Assembly: GCF_014639535.1 (NCBI RefSeq) | Contig: NZ_BMGA01000001.1 | Span: forward strand, 1,054,001 to 1,118,000 | DNA: 64,000 bases | Origin: Flavobacterium palustre | GTDB taxonomy: Bacteria > Bacteroidota > Bacteroidia > Flavobacteriales > Flavobacteriaceae | Direction of reading: 5' to 3' | Shown: piece after piece, positions 1 to 8,573 of the stretch | How positions within the stretch are numbered: the first letter of the stretch is position 1 | Layout of the letters: every line of letters starts with the position of its first letter | The notes under the pieces: model-generated | Seen by the model: only the letters and a program-made list of their open reading frames with translations | Told to the model about the DNA's origin: nothing | Database searches by the model: none | Made by a program: the position numbers and the translations under genes

Positions 1-213
1 GCTATGCGTCATTTAGATTACACAGTCAATATTACATGGGTAATGCAGCATTTGAATGTAGCAATAAAGTATATTGATGAGAGTGGAATGGGCGATGGAG
101 AGGCAACAGGAGGCAGTGATTGGAGAAAATACATGCACCCAAAGCATCAAAAAAGAATATTTTTTCCGGAATTATGGAGTGAAGCTGAATTAGCAAATTG
201 GGGACAAGAATAA
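1..213 (+). CDS. kynA: Tryptophan 2,3-dioxygenase-like protein, C-terminal part
   Basis: This is an open reading frame that enters from the left edge and ends at TAA 211-213, so only the last 70 or so residues are visible. The segment EATGGSDW followed by KRIFFPELWS resembles the end of bacterial tryptophan 2,3-dioxygenases, where a TGGS loop near the substrate is followed by a short FFPEL segment. In that family the enzyme opens the indole ring of tryptophan with O2 and haem to give N-formylkynurenine. The heme-binding and substrate-binding N-terminal parts lie outside the window, so the call rests on the tail only. The next gene starts 27 bp downstream on the same strand, so the two may be co-transcribed. 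Confidence 0.6.
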   Translation, partial: AMRHLDYTVNITWVMQHLNVAIKYIDESGMGDGEATGGSDWRKYMHPKHQKRIFFPELWSEAELANWGQE

Positions 214-240
214 ATGTAGAATACAATAAATAGCAACAGT

Positions 241-1473
241 TTGAAATATTTTTTAATAATTATAATTGCACTGACTTTAGTAGTATCCTGTAAAAAAACA
301 GATTCTAAAACCGTTAAAAAGCAGTTAGTTGATAAGCAGAAGCAAAAAAAAGATAATTCTGATTTTGGATTTAATTTCTCCGATTTTAATGTGGTTCAGG
401 ATACCGTAAAAAAAGGAGATACTTTTGGAACAATTATTAATGGACAAAATATTGGCGACCGAAAAATTTATGAAATTGTAAACGAGATAAAAGACACTTT
501 TGATGTACGTGTTATTAGACCTGATAAGGCTTTTACGATGTTGCGTTCTAAAGACAAGACCAATAAACTTCAGGTTTTTGTCTATGAGCCTAATGATTTG
601 ATGTATTATGTTTTTGATCTTCGTGATTCGGCAGTAGTAGCTTATAAGAAACTGCGTCCGGTAACTTATAAACGGAGAGTAATTACCGGTGTTTTAAAAG
701 GATCTTTATCGGAAACGCTTTCAAATTCAGGTGTTGATGCTAATCTGGCGAGTCAAATTACTAAAATTTATTCCTGGTCAATTGATTTTTTCAAATTAAA
801 GAAAGGTGATCGGTTTGGGATTGCTTTCAATGAACGCTATATCAACGATTCAATTTATAATGGTGTGAGTAACATCGAAGGTGCATTTTTTGAATACAAA
901 GGAAAAATTATGTATGCTTTTCCGTTTGTACAAAATGAGGCTTCAGGGAAAGTGGATTATTATGACGAAGAAGGAAAAACAATGAAAAATCTCTTTCTGA
1001 AATCACCCATTAAGTTCAGCCGAATTACTTCCCGATTTACAATGAACAGATTTCATCCTGTGCAACACCGCTGGAAGGCACACAAAGGAACCGATTATGC
1101 TGCTCCTACGGGGACGCCTATTATGACTACAGCGGCAGGTGTGGTAGAAACAACGGGATATACCGCCGGTAACGGGAATTTTGTAAAAGTAAAACACAAT
1201 GGTACTTATTCAACGCAGTATTTACACATGTCAAAAATCTTAGTAAGACGTGGTCAACATGTTAATCAGGGCGATGTTATTGGTCGGGTGGGAAGCACAG
1301 GTTTAGCATCAGGACCGCATGTGTGTTATCGTTTTTGGAAAAATGGAGTACAGGTTGATGCTTTAAAATTAAAATTGCCTACAGGAACACCAATGGAAAG
1401 CAGGAACAAGGCGAGATTTTTGAGTGTTATCGAACCTTTAAAGCGGGAATTGGATAGTATTGGGAATTTATAA
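241..1473 (+). CDS. M23 (LytM-type) peptidoglycan metallopeptidase lipoprotein
   Basis: The 410-residue protein begins at a TTG codon. The start is supported by the immediately following signal peptide with lipobox VVSC (Cys17), predicting a lipoprotein anchored in the cell envelope. A long N-terminal region (about 40-255) precedes a LytM domain (about 265-380). The first zinc motif is HKGTD (His281, Asp285) and a catalytic-type His lies in QYLHMS (His329). The last motif, normally HxH, reads His360-Val-Cys362, so the usual third zinc ligand is a cysteine. Family members cut peptide cross-links in peptidoglycan or act as non-enzymatic activators of amidases. The gene is followed by a terminator. 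Confidence 0.88.
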   Translation: MKYFLIIIIALTLVVSCKKTDSKTVKKQLVDKQKQKKDNSDFGFNFSDFNVVQDTVKKGDTFGTIINGQNIGDRKIYEIVNEIKDTFDVRVIRPDKAFTMLRSKDKTNKLQVFVYEPNDLMYYVFDLRDSAVVAYKKLRPVTYKRRVITGVLKGSLSETLSNSGVDANLASQITKIYSWSIDFFKLKKGDRFGIAFNERYINDSIYNGVSNIEGAFFEYKGKIMYAFPFVQNEASGKVDYYDEEGKTMKNLFLKSPIKFSRITSRFTMNRFHPVQHRWKAHKGTDYAAPTGTPIMTTAAGVVETTGYTAGNGNFVKVKHNGTYSTQYLHMSKILVRRGQHVNQGDVIGRVGSTGLASGPHVCYRFWKNGVQVDALKLKLPTGTPMESRNKARFLSVIEPLKRELDSIGNL

Positions 1474-1492
1474 TTAAAAAAAGAAGTAAATC

Positions 1493-1538
1493 AAAACAGG
1501 AAAAACAATGTGTAGTAGCTTGTATTTCCTGTTTTTTT
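1493..1538 (+). terminator. Rho-independent terminator after the M23 gene
   Basis: An 11-bp perfect stem (1493-1503 with 1525-1535) closes a 21-nt loop and runs into a T tract. Confidence 0.65.
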
Positions 1539-1650
1539 ATGGAAAAAACTGGTCGGGTTTTGTTGTGATATAGTTGGAATCCTTTCTGCTATTACAACTA
1601 ATTTCAGTATTTTTACGCCCAAATCTAAAACACTAAAAACAAAAATATAA

Positions 1651-3294
1651 ATGGCTTTAAGTATTCTAAACCCAACAAAAACGGCTTCTTGGAAGAAGTT
1701 GCAAGCACATTTTGAACAATTACAAAATGTTTCTATGCAGGAAATGTTTCAGCAGGATGCTTCCAGAGCGGAAAAATTCAGCATTCTTTGGAATGATTTT
1801 TTAATTGATTATTCTAAAAATATTGTCAATCAGCAAACAATGGCTTTATTGCTTGAATTGGCTAATGAAATGGGGCTTAAAACCGGAATTGAGGATTATT
1901 TTGGAGGAGGAATAATCAATCAGACCGAAAACAGAGCAGTGCTTCATACCGCATTAAGAGCCAAAGAATCGGCGGTGATTCATGTAAACGGAGTGAACGT
2001 AATCCCTGAAGTTTATGAAGTAAAAAATAAGATCAAAGCTTTTACTAACGAAATTACTTCGGGTAAAAAAACAGGTTATACCGGAAAAGCTTTTACTGAT
2101 GTAGTCAATATTGGTATTGGCGGTTCTGATTTAGGACCGGCAATGGTTGTTGAAGCTTTACAATATTATAAAAACCATCTGAATGTTCATTTTGTTTCCA
2201 ATGTTGATGGCGATCACGTAAATGAAATCATCAAAAAATTGAATCCGGAAACGACTCTTTTTGTAATTGTTTCTAAAACTTTTACCACTCAGGAAACCTT
2301 GACAAATTCTGAAACAATTAGAAAATGGTTTTTAGAATCGGCTTCTCAGGAAGATGTGGCCAAACACTTTGTGGCGGTTTCTACTAATTTGCAAAAAGTA
2401 ACCGAATTTGGTATTAATCCTGACAATGTATTTCCAATGTGGGACTGGGTTGGAGGACGTTTTTCACTTTGGAGTGCTGTTGGTTTATCAATCAGTTTAG
2501 CGGTAGGTTTTGATAATTTTGATGAATTGTTGAATGGAGCCAATGCAATGGATGAGCATTTTAAAACGGCTGATTTTGATAAAAATATTCCGGTTGTTCT
2601 GGCATTATTAAGTGTTTGGTATAATAATTTCTTTGGAGCAGAAAGTGAAGCTTTGATTCCGTACACACAATATTTACAAAAATTGGCGCCTTATTTACAA
2701 CAAGGAACAATGGAAAGTAACGGTAAAAGTGTGGGTCGTGATGGAAAAGAAGTTGATTATCAAACCGGAACTATTATTTGGGGAGAACCAGGTACCAATG
2801 CACAACACGCCTTTTTTCAATTAATTCACCAGGGTACAAAGTTGATTCCAACCGATTTTATTGGTTATGTTCAGCCTTTGTATGGTGATAACAATCATCA
2901 TGATAAGTTAATGTCAAACTTTTTTGCTCAAACCGAAGCGTTGTTAAGCGGAAAAGACGCATCAAAAGTTCAGGCTGAGTTTGATAAACAGGGACTTTCG
3001 GCGGAAGCAGCTGCGTTTCTTTTGCCATTTAAAGTTTTTGCAGGGAACAAGCCTACTAACACTTTCCTGATTCAAAAATTGACGCCTAAATCATTAGGTT
3101 CGTTGATTTCGTTATACGAGCATAAAATTTTTGTTCAGGGATTCATCTGGAATATTTTCAGTTATGATCAATGGGGAGTAGAACTTGGAAAACAATTAGC
3201 TAATTCTATTCTGGACGAAATCAATTCGAATGAAGTGAAAAATCACGATAGTTCAACTGCTTCGTTATTAGGACATTTTTTAAGAAATAAATAA
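1651..3294 (+). CDS. pgi: Glucose-6-phosphate isomerase
   Basis: The 547-residue protein matches the full-length family found in E. coli. It interconverts glucose 6-phosphate and fructose 6-phosphate in the cytoplasm. The phosphate-binding segment [10 protein letters not shown] lies near residue 153. The second signature [14 protein letters not shown] lies near 270. The block [12 protein letters not shown] (about 377-388) carries the catalytic glutamate, and its histidine is the one expected to open the ring. The gene stands alone between two terminators. It sits between cell-envelope genes rather than other glycolytic genes. Its product would accept glucose 6-phosphate derived from the alpha-glucan locus downstream, but nothing in the sequence links their regulation. 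Confidence 0.97.
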   Translation: MALSILNPTKTASWKKLQAHFEQLQNVSMQEMFQQDASRAEKFSILWNDFLIDYSKNIVNQQTMALLLELANEMGLKTGIEDYFGGGIINQTENRAVLHTALRAKESAVIHVNGVNVIPEVYEVKNKIKAFTNEITSGKKTGYTGKAFTDVVNIGIGGSDLGPAMVVEALQYYKNHLNVHFVSNVDGDHVNEIIKKLNPETTLFVIVSKTFTTQETLTNSETIRKWFLESASQEDVAKHFVAVSTNLQKVTEFGINPDNVFPMWDWVGGRFSLWSAVGLSISLAVGFDNFDELLNGANAMDEHFKTADFDKNIPVVLALLSVWYNNFFGAESEALIPYTQYLQKLAPYLQQGTMESNGKSVGRDGKEVDYQTGTIIWGEPGTNAQHAFFQLIHQGTKLIPTDFIGYVQPLYGDNNHHDKLMSNFFAQTEALLSGKDASKVQAEFDKQGLSAEAAAFLLPFKVFAGNKPTNTFLIQKLTPKSLGSLISLYEHKIFVQGFIWNIFSYDQWGVELGKQLANSILDEINSNEVKNHDSSTASLLGHFLRNK

Positions 3295-3363
3295 CACTTT
3301 AGTGATTTGATGTAAATAACTGATTATCAGTTGTTGTTTTGAAAATAGCTAAATTATACGAAT

Positions 3364-3402
3364 AAAAACCTCATTTGCTTTTAGTATAATGAGGTTTTTT
3401 TT
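3364..3402 (+). terminator. Rho-independent terminator after pgi
   Basis: A 12-bp perfect stem (3364-3375 with 3388-3399) contains the core CCTCATT/AATGAGG and ends in a run of eight T. Confidence 0.85.
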
Positions 3403-3416
3403 AGACCTTTTTTGTT

Positions 3417-3424
3417 TATATTTG
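3417..3424 (+). promoter_or_regulatory. Bacteroidota -7 box for the 3445 gene
   Basis: TATATTTG is an exact match to TAnnTTTG and lies 20 nt before the ATG at 3445. It lies inside the longer reading frame that could start at TTG 3412, which argues that the ATG at 3445 is the true start. Confidence 0.6.
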
Positions 3425-3444
3425 TTAAAAAAAACATCAAAAAC

Positions 3445-3870
3445 ATGTACGAATTCATTCAAAAATTTCATTCAGGCTGGGCTTATTTAGCGCTTTTATT
3501 ATTAGTGATTGCAGTGATTAACGCTGTCATCGGTTTAGCATCAAAAAAAGAGTTTACTGCCAAAGACAGAAAGATTGCAATTTTTGGATTAATAGGAACC
3601 CATACTCAATTATTAATCGGTTTGATTTTGTATTTTGTTTCACCACTTGGGTTAAATTCTCTGGGACAAATGTCCGACAAAATGTTGCGATTAACTTCAT
3701 TAGAGCATCCATTGATTAATATTATCGCTATTGTTTTAATTACAATTGGTTGGTCTAAGCATAAAAAGTTGACTACAAGCGAATCAAAATTTAAAACTTT
3801 TTCTATTTTTTACGGATTTGGATTATTGCTTATATTAAGCAGAATTCCATGGTCGTTATGGATGCAATAA
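3445..3870 (+). CDS. Small four-helix integral membrane protein, function unknown
   Basis: The 141-residue protein has about four hydrophobic segments (roughly residues 10-30, 48-68, 86-104 and 118-135) separated by short charged loops. I chose the ATG at 3445 over an in-frame TTG at 3412 because a consensus -7 box lies between them. The helix-bundle layout, with HSGWAYL near the start and a GTHTQLLIG segment, resembles small cytochrome-b-like membrane proteins of flavobacteria. I do not see enough conserved paired histidines to claim haem binding. The gene is monocistronic, with its own promoter and terminator. Confidence 0.75.
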   Translation: MYEFIQKFHSGWAYLALLLLVIAVINAVIGLASKKEFTAKDRKIAIFGLIGTHTQLLIGLILYFVSPLGLNSLGQMSDKMLRLTSLEHPLINIIAIVLITIGWSKHKKLTTSESKFKTFSIFYGFGLLLILSRIPWSLWMQ

Positions 3871-3876
3871 AATCTT

Positions 3877-3902
3877 AAAAAGTCCTGAAAAGGACTTTTT
3901 TT
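3877..3902 (+). terminator. Rho-independent terminator after the 3445 gene
   Basis: A compact hairpin with a 9-bp stem (3877-3885 with 3892-3900), a 6-nt loop and a T run of seven. Confidence 0.85.
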
Positions 3903-3945
3903 ATCCGGTTTTTGTTTTTAAATAGATTCGAACTAAAAAGCTAAT

Positions 3946-4440
3946 ATGAAAAAATCAATAACACTACTTTTGCTATTTATTACTGTTTTTTTTGCTCATG
4001 CTCAAAATTCGGCTAAGTTAAAAACGGTTTCATCCGCTAAGGCTAATCCTGCTAAGGATACGGTAAAAGGTTTTGCATTTGTAGCTAAAAAAGATATTGT
4101 AAGAGATACCATTCAGGATGAAGTAGTTGGGAAGTTAAAAGTCTATAAAAAAAGTGTTCATGCTTCGTATTATGCTGATAAATTTAATGGTAAACGTACA
4201 GCAAGCGGTATAAGATTTAATAACAACGATTATACGGCAGCACACAAGAAATTTCCCTTTGGAACCAAATTAAGAATTACAAATGAAGCCAATGGCAAAT
4301 CAGTTATTGTTGAGGTGGTTGACAGAGGTCCTTTTGTAAGATCCAGAGAAATTGATTTAACTAAAAGAGCTTTTATGGAAATTGCCCGAAACAGAGGTGC
4401 AGGCTCGATGATTGTTACCATTGAAGAGATTGTAAAGTAA
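3946..4440 (+). CDS. Septal-ring lytic transglycosylase RlpA-like protein (double-psi beta-barrel)
   Basis: The 164-residue protein has an N-terminal signal peptide (residues 1-19, cut after AHA). A double-psi beta-barrel domain fills residues 65-160. Family signatures are ASYYADKFNGKRTASG, FPFGTKLRITN and VEVVDRGPF followed by REIDLTKRAF. In this family the barrel binds or cleaves denuded glycan strands of peptidoglycan in the periplasm. The Asp in VVDRGPF corresponds to the conserved catalytic-type position. There is no C-terminal SPOR domain, so the septum-targeting part of E. coli RlpA is absent. The gene converges on the CYTH gene with only 7 bp between stops, too little for a terminator. 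Confidence 0.88.
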   Translation: MKKSITLLLLFITVFFAHAQNSAKLKTVSSAKANPAKDTVKGFAFVAKKDIVRDTIQDEVVGKLKVYKKSVHASYYADKFNGKRTASGIRFNNNDYTAAHKKFPFGTKLRITNEANGKSVIVEVVDRGPFVRSREIDLTKRAFMEIARNRGAGSMIVTIEEIVK

Positions 4441-4447
4441 TCTCCAA

Positions 4448-4915
4448 TTACCAATTTTGATACGGATTTTTGCTTAAATACGAATTATAATATCGTTTGT
4501 CATTCGTTACTTCTTTTCCCAGCCAGTCCGGTTTTTCAAATTCTTCCGTTTCTGATTTTAGTTCTATTTCTGCCATTTCCAGACCTTCGTTTTCTCCGTA
4601 AAATTCATCCACTTCATAGGTGTGAGAACCTACTTTTACTTCAAAACGGGTTTTGTCAATTACGCCTTTTTCGCAAAGCAATAATAAATTTTTAGCTTCA
4701 TCTACAGCAATTTCTTTTTCCCATTCAAAACGCGACATACCACTTGCGTTTGAGCTGCCTTTTATAGTCAAATAAGCCTTGTTTTCTTTTATTCGAACAC
4801 GAACTGTGCGCTCCGGATTGGAACTCAAATAACCCTGAATAATGCGTTTTTTAGAAAAAGCTTCTTTTTTATAAGAATCGGAAGAGACTAAAAATTTTCT
4901 TTCTATTTCTAACAT
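4448..4915 (-). CDS. CYTH-domain protein (triphosphate tunnel metalloenzyme family)
   Basis: The 155-residue protein begins with MLEIERKFLV, which contains the ExExK signature (Glu3, Glu5, Lys7) of CYTH enzymes. These fold into a beta-tunnel that binds triphosphates with a divalent metal. Charged tunnel-lining residues follow in VRVRIKENKAYLTIKG, FEWEKEI, KTRFEV and MAEIELKSE. Related short bacterial proteins have been shown or proposed to be tripolyphosphatases or adenylate or thiamine-triphosphate hydrolases. The sequence alone does not choose between these. It has no CHAD domain or other fusion and no functional neighbour, so the substrate remains unknown. Confidence 0.88.
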   Translation of the reverse strand: MLEIERKFLVSSDSYKKEAFSKKRIIQGYLSSNPERTVRVRIKENKAYLTIKGSSNASGMSRFEWEKEIAVDEAKNLLLLCEKGVIDKTRFEVKVGSHTYEVDEFYGENEGLEMAEIELKSETEEFEKPDWLGKEVTNDKRYYNSYLSKNPYQNW

Positions 4916-5007
4916 TTTATAAATAAATTTAAAAAGGTAGTTTTGACTGAATGTTCAAAAGTATCAAATATTTTGAGTTTATTGATTTTCTTTTGGGAAA
5001 TAGAATA

Positions 5008-5015
5008 TAATTTTG
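5008..5015 (+). promoter_or_regulatory. -7 box of the DNA polymerase IV gene
   Basis: TAATTTTG matches TAnnTTTG exactly. Its last base is only four bases before the ATG at 5020, so the transcript may be leaderless. A TTG at 4983-4985 is a possible upstream box, 22 bp away. Confidence 0.5.
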
Positions 5016-5019
5016 TTTT

Positions 5020-6105
5020 ATGGTCGAAATAAATCCTCATAGAAAAATCATACACATCGATATGGATGCTTTTTTTGCTTCAGTAGAGCAAATGGACAAT
5101 CCGGAATTGAGAGGAAAACCTATTGCTGTGGGTGGATCAGAAAGCAGGGGTGTAGTGGCAGCAGCCAGTTATGAGGCCAGGAAATTTGGTGTTCGTTCGG
5201 CAATAAGTGGTGTTTTGGCAAAAAAGTACTGTCCGGAAATTATTTTTGTCCGCCCCCGATTTGAGCGTTATAAAGAAATTTCGAATCAAATTCATAAAAT
5301 TTTCCGTGATTATACTGATTTGATAGAGCCGCTTTCGCTTGACGAGGCCTATCTTGATGTAACCCAGAATAAAAAAGGGAATCCCAGTGCCAGTTTATTG
5401 GCTCAGGAAATCAGAAATCGTATTTTTAATGAGGTAGGTTTGACGGCTTCTGCAGGAATTTCTATTAATAAATTTGTTGCCAAAATTGCCAGTGATTACA
5501 ATAAACCCAACGGGCAGAAAACAGTAACTCCTGATGAAGTGATTCCGTTTTTAGAAGTTTTGCCCATTCGAAAATTTTATGGTGTGGGCAAAGTAACAAC
5601 GGAGAAAATGTACCAATTGGGCATTTTTACCGGATTGGAATTAAAAAGTAAATCTTTAGAGTTTTTAGAAAAACATTTCGGAAAATCAGGGAGTTATTAT
5701 TATCATGTGGTGCGCGGGATTCATAATAGTGAGGTGAAATCGAGTCGTATTGCCAAATCAGTTGCTGCCGAACATACTTTTGAAACTAATTTGTCTTCCG
5801 AGATTTTTATGTTGGAACAATTAGAACTTATTGCCGGCAGTTTAGAACGGAGACTTAAAAAGCATAATGTTTCGGGAAAAACAGTCACTCTAAAGATAAA
5901 ATACAGCGACTTTACACAGCAAACCCGCAGTAAAACCCTGCCTTATTTTATAGCCGATAAAGGATTAATTTTAGAGAATGTAAAGGAGTTACTGTATCAG
6001 GAACGAATGAAAGATTCGGTTCGGTTGCTGGGAATTTCCATGAGTAATTTAAATACCGAAGTAAAAAAAGCAGTGGTTGCAGTTCAATTGAAATTTGCTT
6101 TTTAA
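5020..6105 (+). CDS. dinB: DNA polymerase IV (Y-family)
   Basis: The 361-residue protein is a translesion polymerase that copies past damaged template bases without proofreading. Catalytic carboxylates are visible in HIDMDAFFASVEQ (Asp14) and SLDEAYLDV (Asp108, Glu109). The palm and fingers occupy about residues 8-180, and helix-hairpin-helix and little-finger domains follow. The C-terminus AVQLKFAF resembles a beta-clamp-binding motif of the QLxLF type. The length is normal for the family. I see no LexA-like box upstream. The gene stands alone with its own promoter and a terminator shared with the opposing gene. Confidence 0.95.
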   Translation: MVEINPHRKIIHIDMDAFFASVEQMDNPELRGKPIAVGGSESRGVVAAASYEARKFGVRSAISGVLAKKYCPEIIFVRPRFERYKEISNQIHKIFRDYTDLIEPLSLDEAYLDVTQNKKGNPSASLLAQEIRNRIFNEVGLTASAGISINKFVAKIASDYNKPNGQKTVTPDEVIPFLEVLPIRKFYGVGKVTTEKMYQLGIFTGLELKSKSLEFLEKHFGKSGSYYYHVVRGIHNSEVKSSRIAKSVAAEHTFETNLSSEIFMLEQLELIAGSLERRLKKHNVSGKTVTLKIKYSDFTQQTRSKTLPYFIADKGLILENVKELLYQERMKDSVRLLGISMSNLNTEVKKAVVAVQLKFAF

Positions 6106-6110
6106 AAGCA

Positions 6111-6154
6111 AAACCGCCAATTTACAAATTGTATCATCTGCGAATTGGCGGTTT
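6111..6154. terminator. Bidirectional terminator between dinB and the BI-1 gene
   Basis: A 12-bp perfect stem (6111-6122 with 6143-6154) has core ACCGCCAATT. A/T runs on both sides mean it can serve both convergent genes. Confidence 0.7.
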
Positions 6155-6173
6155 AGTAAAATTATTGGGATAA

Positions 6174-6941
6174 TTAGTCTTTGCTGGAAAGTTTAGACAG
6201 CAATCTCAGGAATTCGATATACAACCAAACTAAGGTAATCATTAATCCCATAGCGCTAAACCATTCCATGTATTTAGGCATTCTTTGTTGTGCTCCTTCT
6301 TCGATTCGATCAAAATCAAGGAATAAATTCAAAGCCGCAATCACAATTACAAAAACACTAATACCAATACTCCATGGCGAATTGCCGTGATGTACCGGCT
6401 GGTAACTTGTAAATAAAGAAAATAACCAGGAAATTAAGTAATAAGTAGCAATAGCCAGTGTAGCAGCTACAACAACCGATTTGAATTGTTCGGTTACTTT
6501 TACAATTTGGTATTTGTACAATCCTAAACAAACGGCAAAGGTGACAAAAGTAGCTCCCACAGCCTGAATAACAATTCCGGGATATTTTACTTCAAAAATA
6601 GCCGAAATTCCTCCAATGAATAAACCTTCAAATACGGCATAGCCGGGTGCTAAATAAGCTGAATATTGTGGCTTAAAGGCGGAAATAATTACTAAAACAA
6701 AACCAACGATAGCTCCTCCAATAGCAGGAACAATAGGGTTCATGCCGTTAAATGTCATCCACCAGGTTACCATGGCAGCTGCTGTAAGTAATAAAAATAA
6801 TAAAACAGTTTTGTTAATAGTCCCCGAAATAGTCATATTCTGGTCATAACCAATAACTGTGGCTTCGTGAACTTCTTCTGCTCTTGAGGTAGGCGAGAAA
6901 CTTTTATTGTTTAAAAAAGGGTTTCTAGATTTGAATTCCAT
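6174..6941 (-). CDS. Bax inhibitor-1/YccA family membrane protein
   Basis: The 255-residue protein has a polar N-terminus of about 45 residues followed by seven hydrophobic segments. It matches the bacterial BI-1/YccA branch that starts with an SRNPFL motif. Members of the superfamily act as pH-sensitive calcium leak channels or as modulators of the FtsH protease, and which applies here cannot be read from the sequence. The C-terminal part has conserved acidic residues in FLDFDRIEEGAQQRMPKYME. A -7 box lies 22 bp upstream. The gene is monocistronic. Confidence 0.88.
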   Translation of the reverse strand: MEFKSRNPFLNNKSFSPTSRAEEVHEATVIGYDQNMTISGTINKTVLLFLLLTAAAMVTWWMTFNGMNPIVPAIGGAIVGFVLVIISAFKPQYSAYLAPGYAVFEGLFIGGISAIFEVKYPGIVIQAVGATFVTFAVCLGLYKYQIVKVTEQFKSVVVAATLAIATYYLISWLFSLFTSYQPVHHGNSPWSIGISVFVIVIAALNLFLDFDRIEEGAQQRMPKYMEWFSAMGLMITLVWLYIEFLRLLSKLSSKD

Positions 6942-6963
6942 AGTACATACATTTTATGTTAGC

Positions 6964-6971
6964 CAAATATA
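6964..6971 (-). promoter_or_regulatory. -7 box for the BI-1/YccA gene
   Basis: On the minus strand this reads TATATTTG, an exact -7 consensus, 22 bp upstream of the start codon. Confidence 0.55.
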
Positions 6972-7134
6972 AATCATATTTTTTAAGAAAGTTGTTTAAA
7001 TCTTCTTAATTTTTTATTGTGATAAGGTTCTTTAAATGTGCGATAAACATTGAAAAAATACGGACAAATAAGATTGGGTTGTTCTCTTAATTCGTACATT
7101 TATCTCCTCGGTTTTTTAATAAAATAAAATTATA

Positions 7135-8511
7135 ATGTCTCAATTTTTGCTGTTAGACCCAAAAACTGTTTTCCAACTTTATTTTTTAGGAAACCTATTG
7201 GTTTGTATTTTGATATTTAGTTATTCGTTTTCGTATGCTACTTCCGAAAATAAAAAGATATTAAAGTATTATGGCCTTGGTAAATTATTGCTGACTATAG
7301 GTTGGGTATTCCTTTTTTTAAGAAATAATATTCCTGATTTTCTTTCGATTAACATAGCTAACATGATTGTTTTTTCGGCCTGTTGTTATGAAACAATAGC
7401 AATACTTTCTATGTTTAAAACAAGATCAAAGCATTCCTTTAGGATACAAATAGGACTAACAATTCTGGCAGCAATAGTTTTTAATATAGCAACAGTATTA
7501 GAAAGTACTATCAATACCCGTGTGTTAATTGTTTCGATTGGTTTATTTGCTATTTATTTACAACCAACGATTAGCTATTTTACGGATAAAAAACATAATT
7601 TTTTCAGAACCTTCTATGGTTTGTGTTTTGCAGGATTTGAAATTTTATTGGTAATTCGAATCATTTATAATTTTTTCAATCCTCAAACTGATTTTTTTGC
7701 TCACGGGGTTTTTGATAGTCTCTATAATGCTACCCTGTTTTTGCTTTCGTTAACGAGTACGGTTGGTTTTTTATTACTGATAAAAGAAAAACAAGACCTT
7801 AAAATCCAACGACTTTTAAAAGATAAAAATCAGTTTTTTTCTATTATAGCTCATGATTTGCGTGGGCCTTTAGGATCTTCGGTTGGACTTTCAGAAATAT
7901 TAACCGAAAATATTGAACAATACAGTCTTGAAGAAATCAAGGAGATTACCGATATGCTCTGTCAATCCAATAAAAACAGTTACAAACTGCTGGAAAATCT
8001 CTTAGGATGGTCACAAGTACAAACAGGTATGATTGAGTTTAATCCGAAGAAAATTGCGTTGAACGCCCTGATTCAGGACAATCTGGAACTCAATAGAAAT
8101 GCAGCATTGAATAAAAATATCCGTCTTTTGTTTGATGCTGACGAGTTTATCGAAGTCGAAGCCGATAAGAATATGATTGACACCATTGTACGTAATTTGC
8201 TTACCAATGCAATTAAGTTTACTGATAAACATGGCGAAATCAAAGTGGAAATGAAAAAATATCCTCAAAAAGCCGAGATTTCTGTTACAGATAGTGGTGT
8301 CGGAATTCCTAAAAGTATCAAAGAAAAATTGTTTAAAATCAATGGGAGAGTTTCTCAAAAAGGGACAGACAACGAAACAGGAACCGGATTGGGTTTATTA
8401 CTTTGCAGTGAATTTATAAAAAAACATCAGGGCAAAATTTGGGTAGAAAGCGAAATAGGTAAGGGGAGTACTTTTAAGTTTAGTTTGCCTTTAGCAACGA
8501 TAAAAAATTAG
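7135..8511 (+). CDS. Membrane sensor histidine kinase (orphan)
   Basis: The 458-residue protein has an N-terminal sensor of about seven hydrophobic segments (residues 10-215) and then a cytoplasmic kinase. The H-box IIAHDLRGPLGSS places the phospho-accepting His at 240. The N-box NLLTNAIKFT, the G1 box DSGVGIP and the G2 box GTGLGL form the HATPase domain (about 340-455). No periplasmic sensing domain is evident, so the signal may be read in the membrane. No response regulator gene is adjacent, so its partner must be encoded elsewhere. A possible promoter is TTG 7074-7076 with TACATTTA 7095-7102, one mismatch from consensus. Confidence 0.92.
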   Translation: MSQFLLLDPKTVFQLYFLGNLLVCILIFSYSFSYATSENKKILKYYGLGKLLLTIGWVFLFLRNNIPDFLSINIANMIVFSACCYETIAILSMFKTRSKHSFRIQIGLTILAAIVFNIATVLESTINTRVLIVSIGLFAIYLQPTISYFTDKKHNFFRTFYGLCFAGFEILLVIRIIYNFFNPQTDFFAHGVFDSLYNATLFLLSLTSTVGFLLLIKEKQDLKIQRLLKDKNQFFSIIAHDLRGPLGSSVGLSEILTENIEQYSLEEIKEITDMLCQSNKNSYKLLENLLGWSQVQTGMIEFNPKKIALNALIQDNLELNRNAALNKNIRLLFDADEFIEVEADKNMIDTIVRNLLTNAIKFTDKHGEIKVEMKKYPQKAEISVTDSGVGIPKSIKEKLFKINGRVSQKGTDNETGTGLGLLLCSEFIKKHQGKIWVESEIGKGSTFKFSLPLATIKN

Positions 8512-8519
8512 TTTTGTAA

Positions 8520-8543
8520 GAGGCTGCCTTTTCAGACAGCCTC
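8520..8543 (+). terminator. Possible terminator after the histidine kinase
   Basis: A 7-bp GC-rich stem (GAGGCTG 8520-8526 with CAGCCTC 8537-8543) is followed by an AT-rich stretch without a clean T run. Confidence 0.4.
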
Positions 8544-8573
8544 AATATTTTATAATTGGTATAAAACAATAAC

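Noticed and set aside
5020-6105. SOS operon around DNA polymerase IV
   Set aside because: No LexA-like box and no other SOS gene is adjacent.
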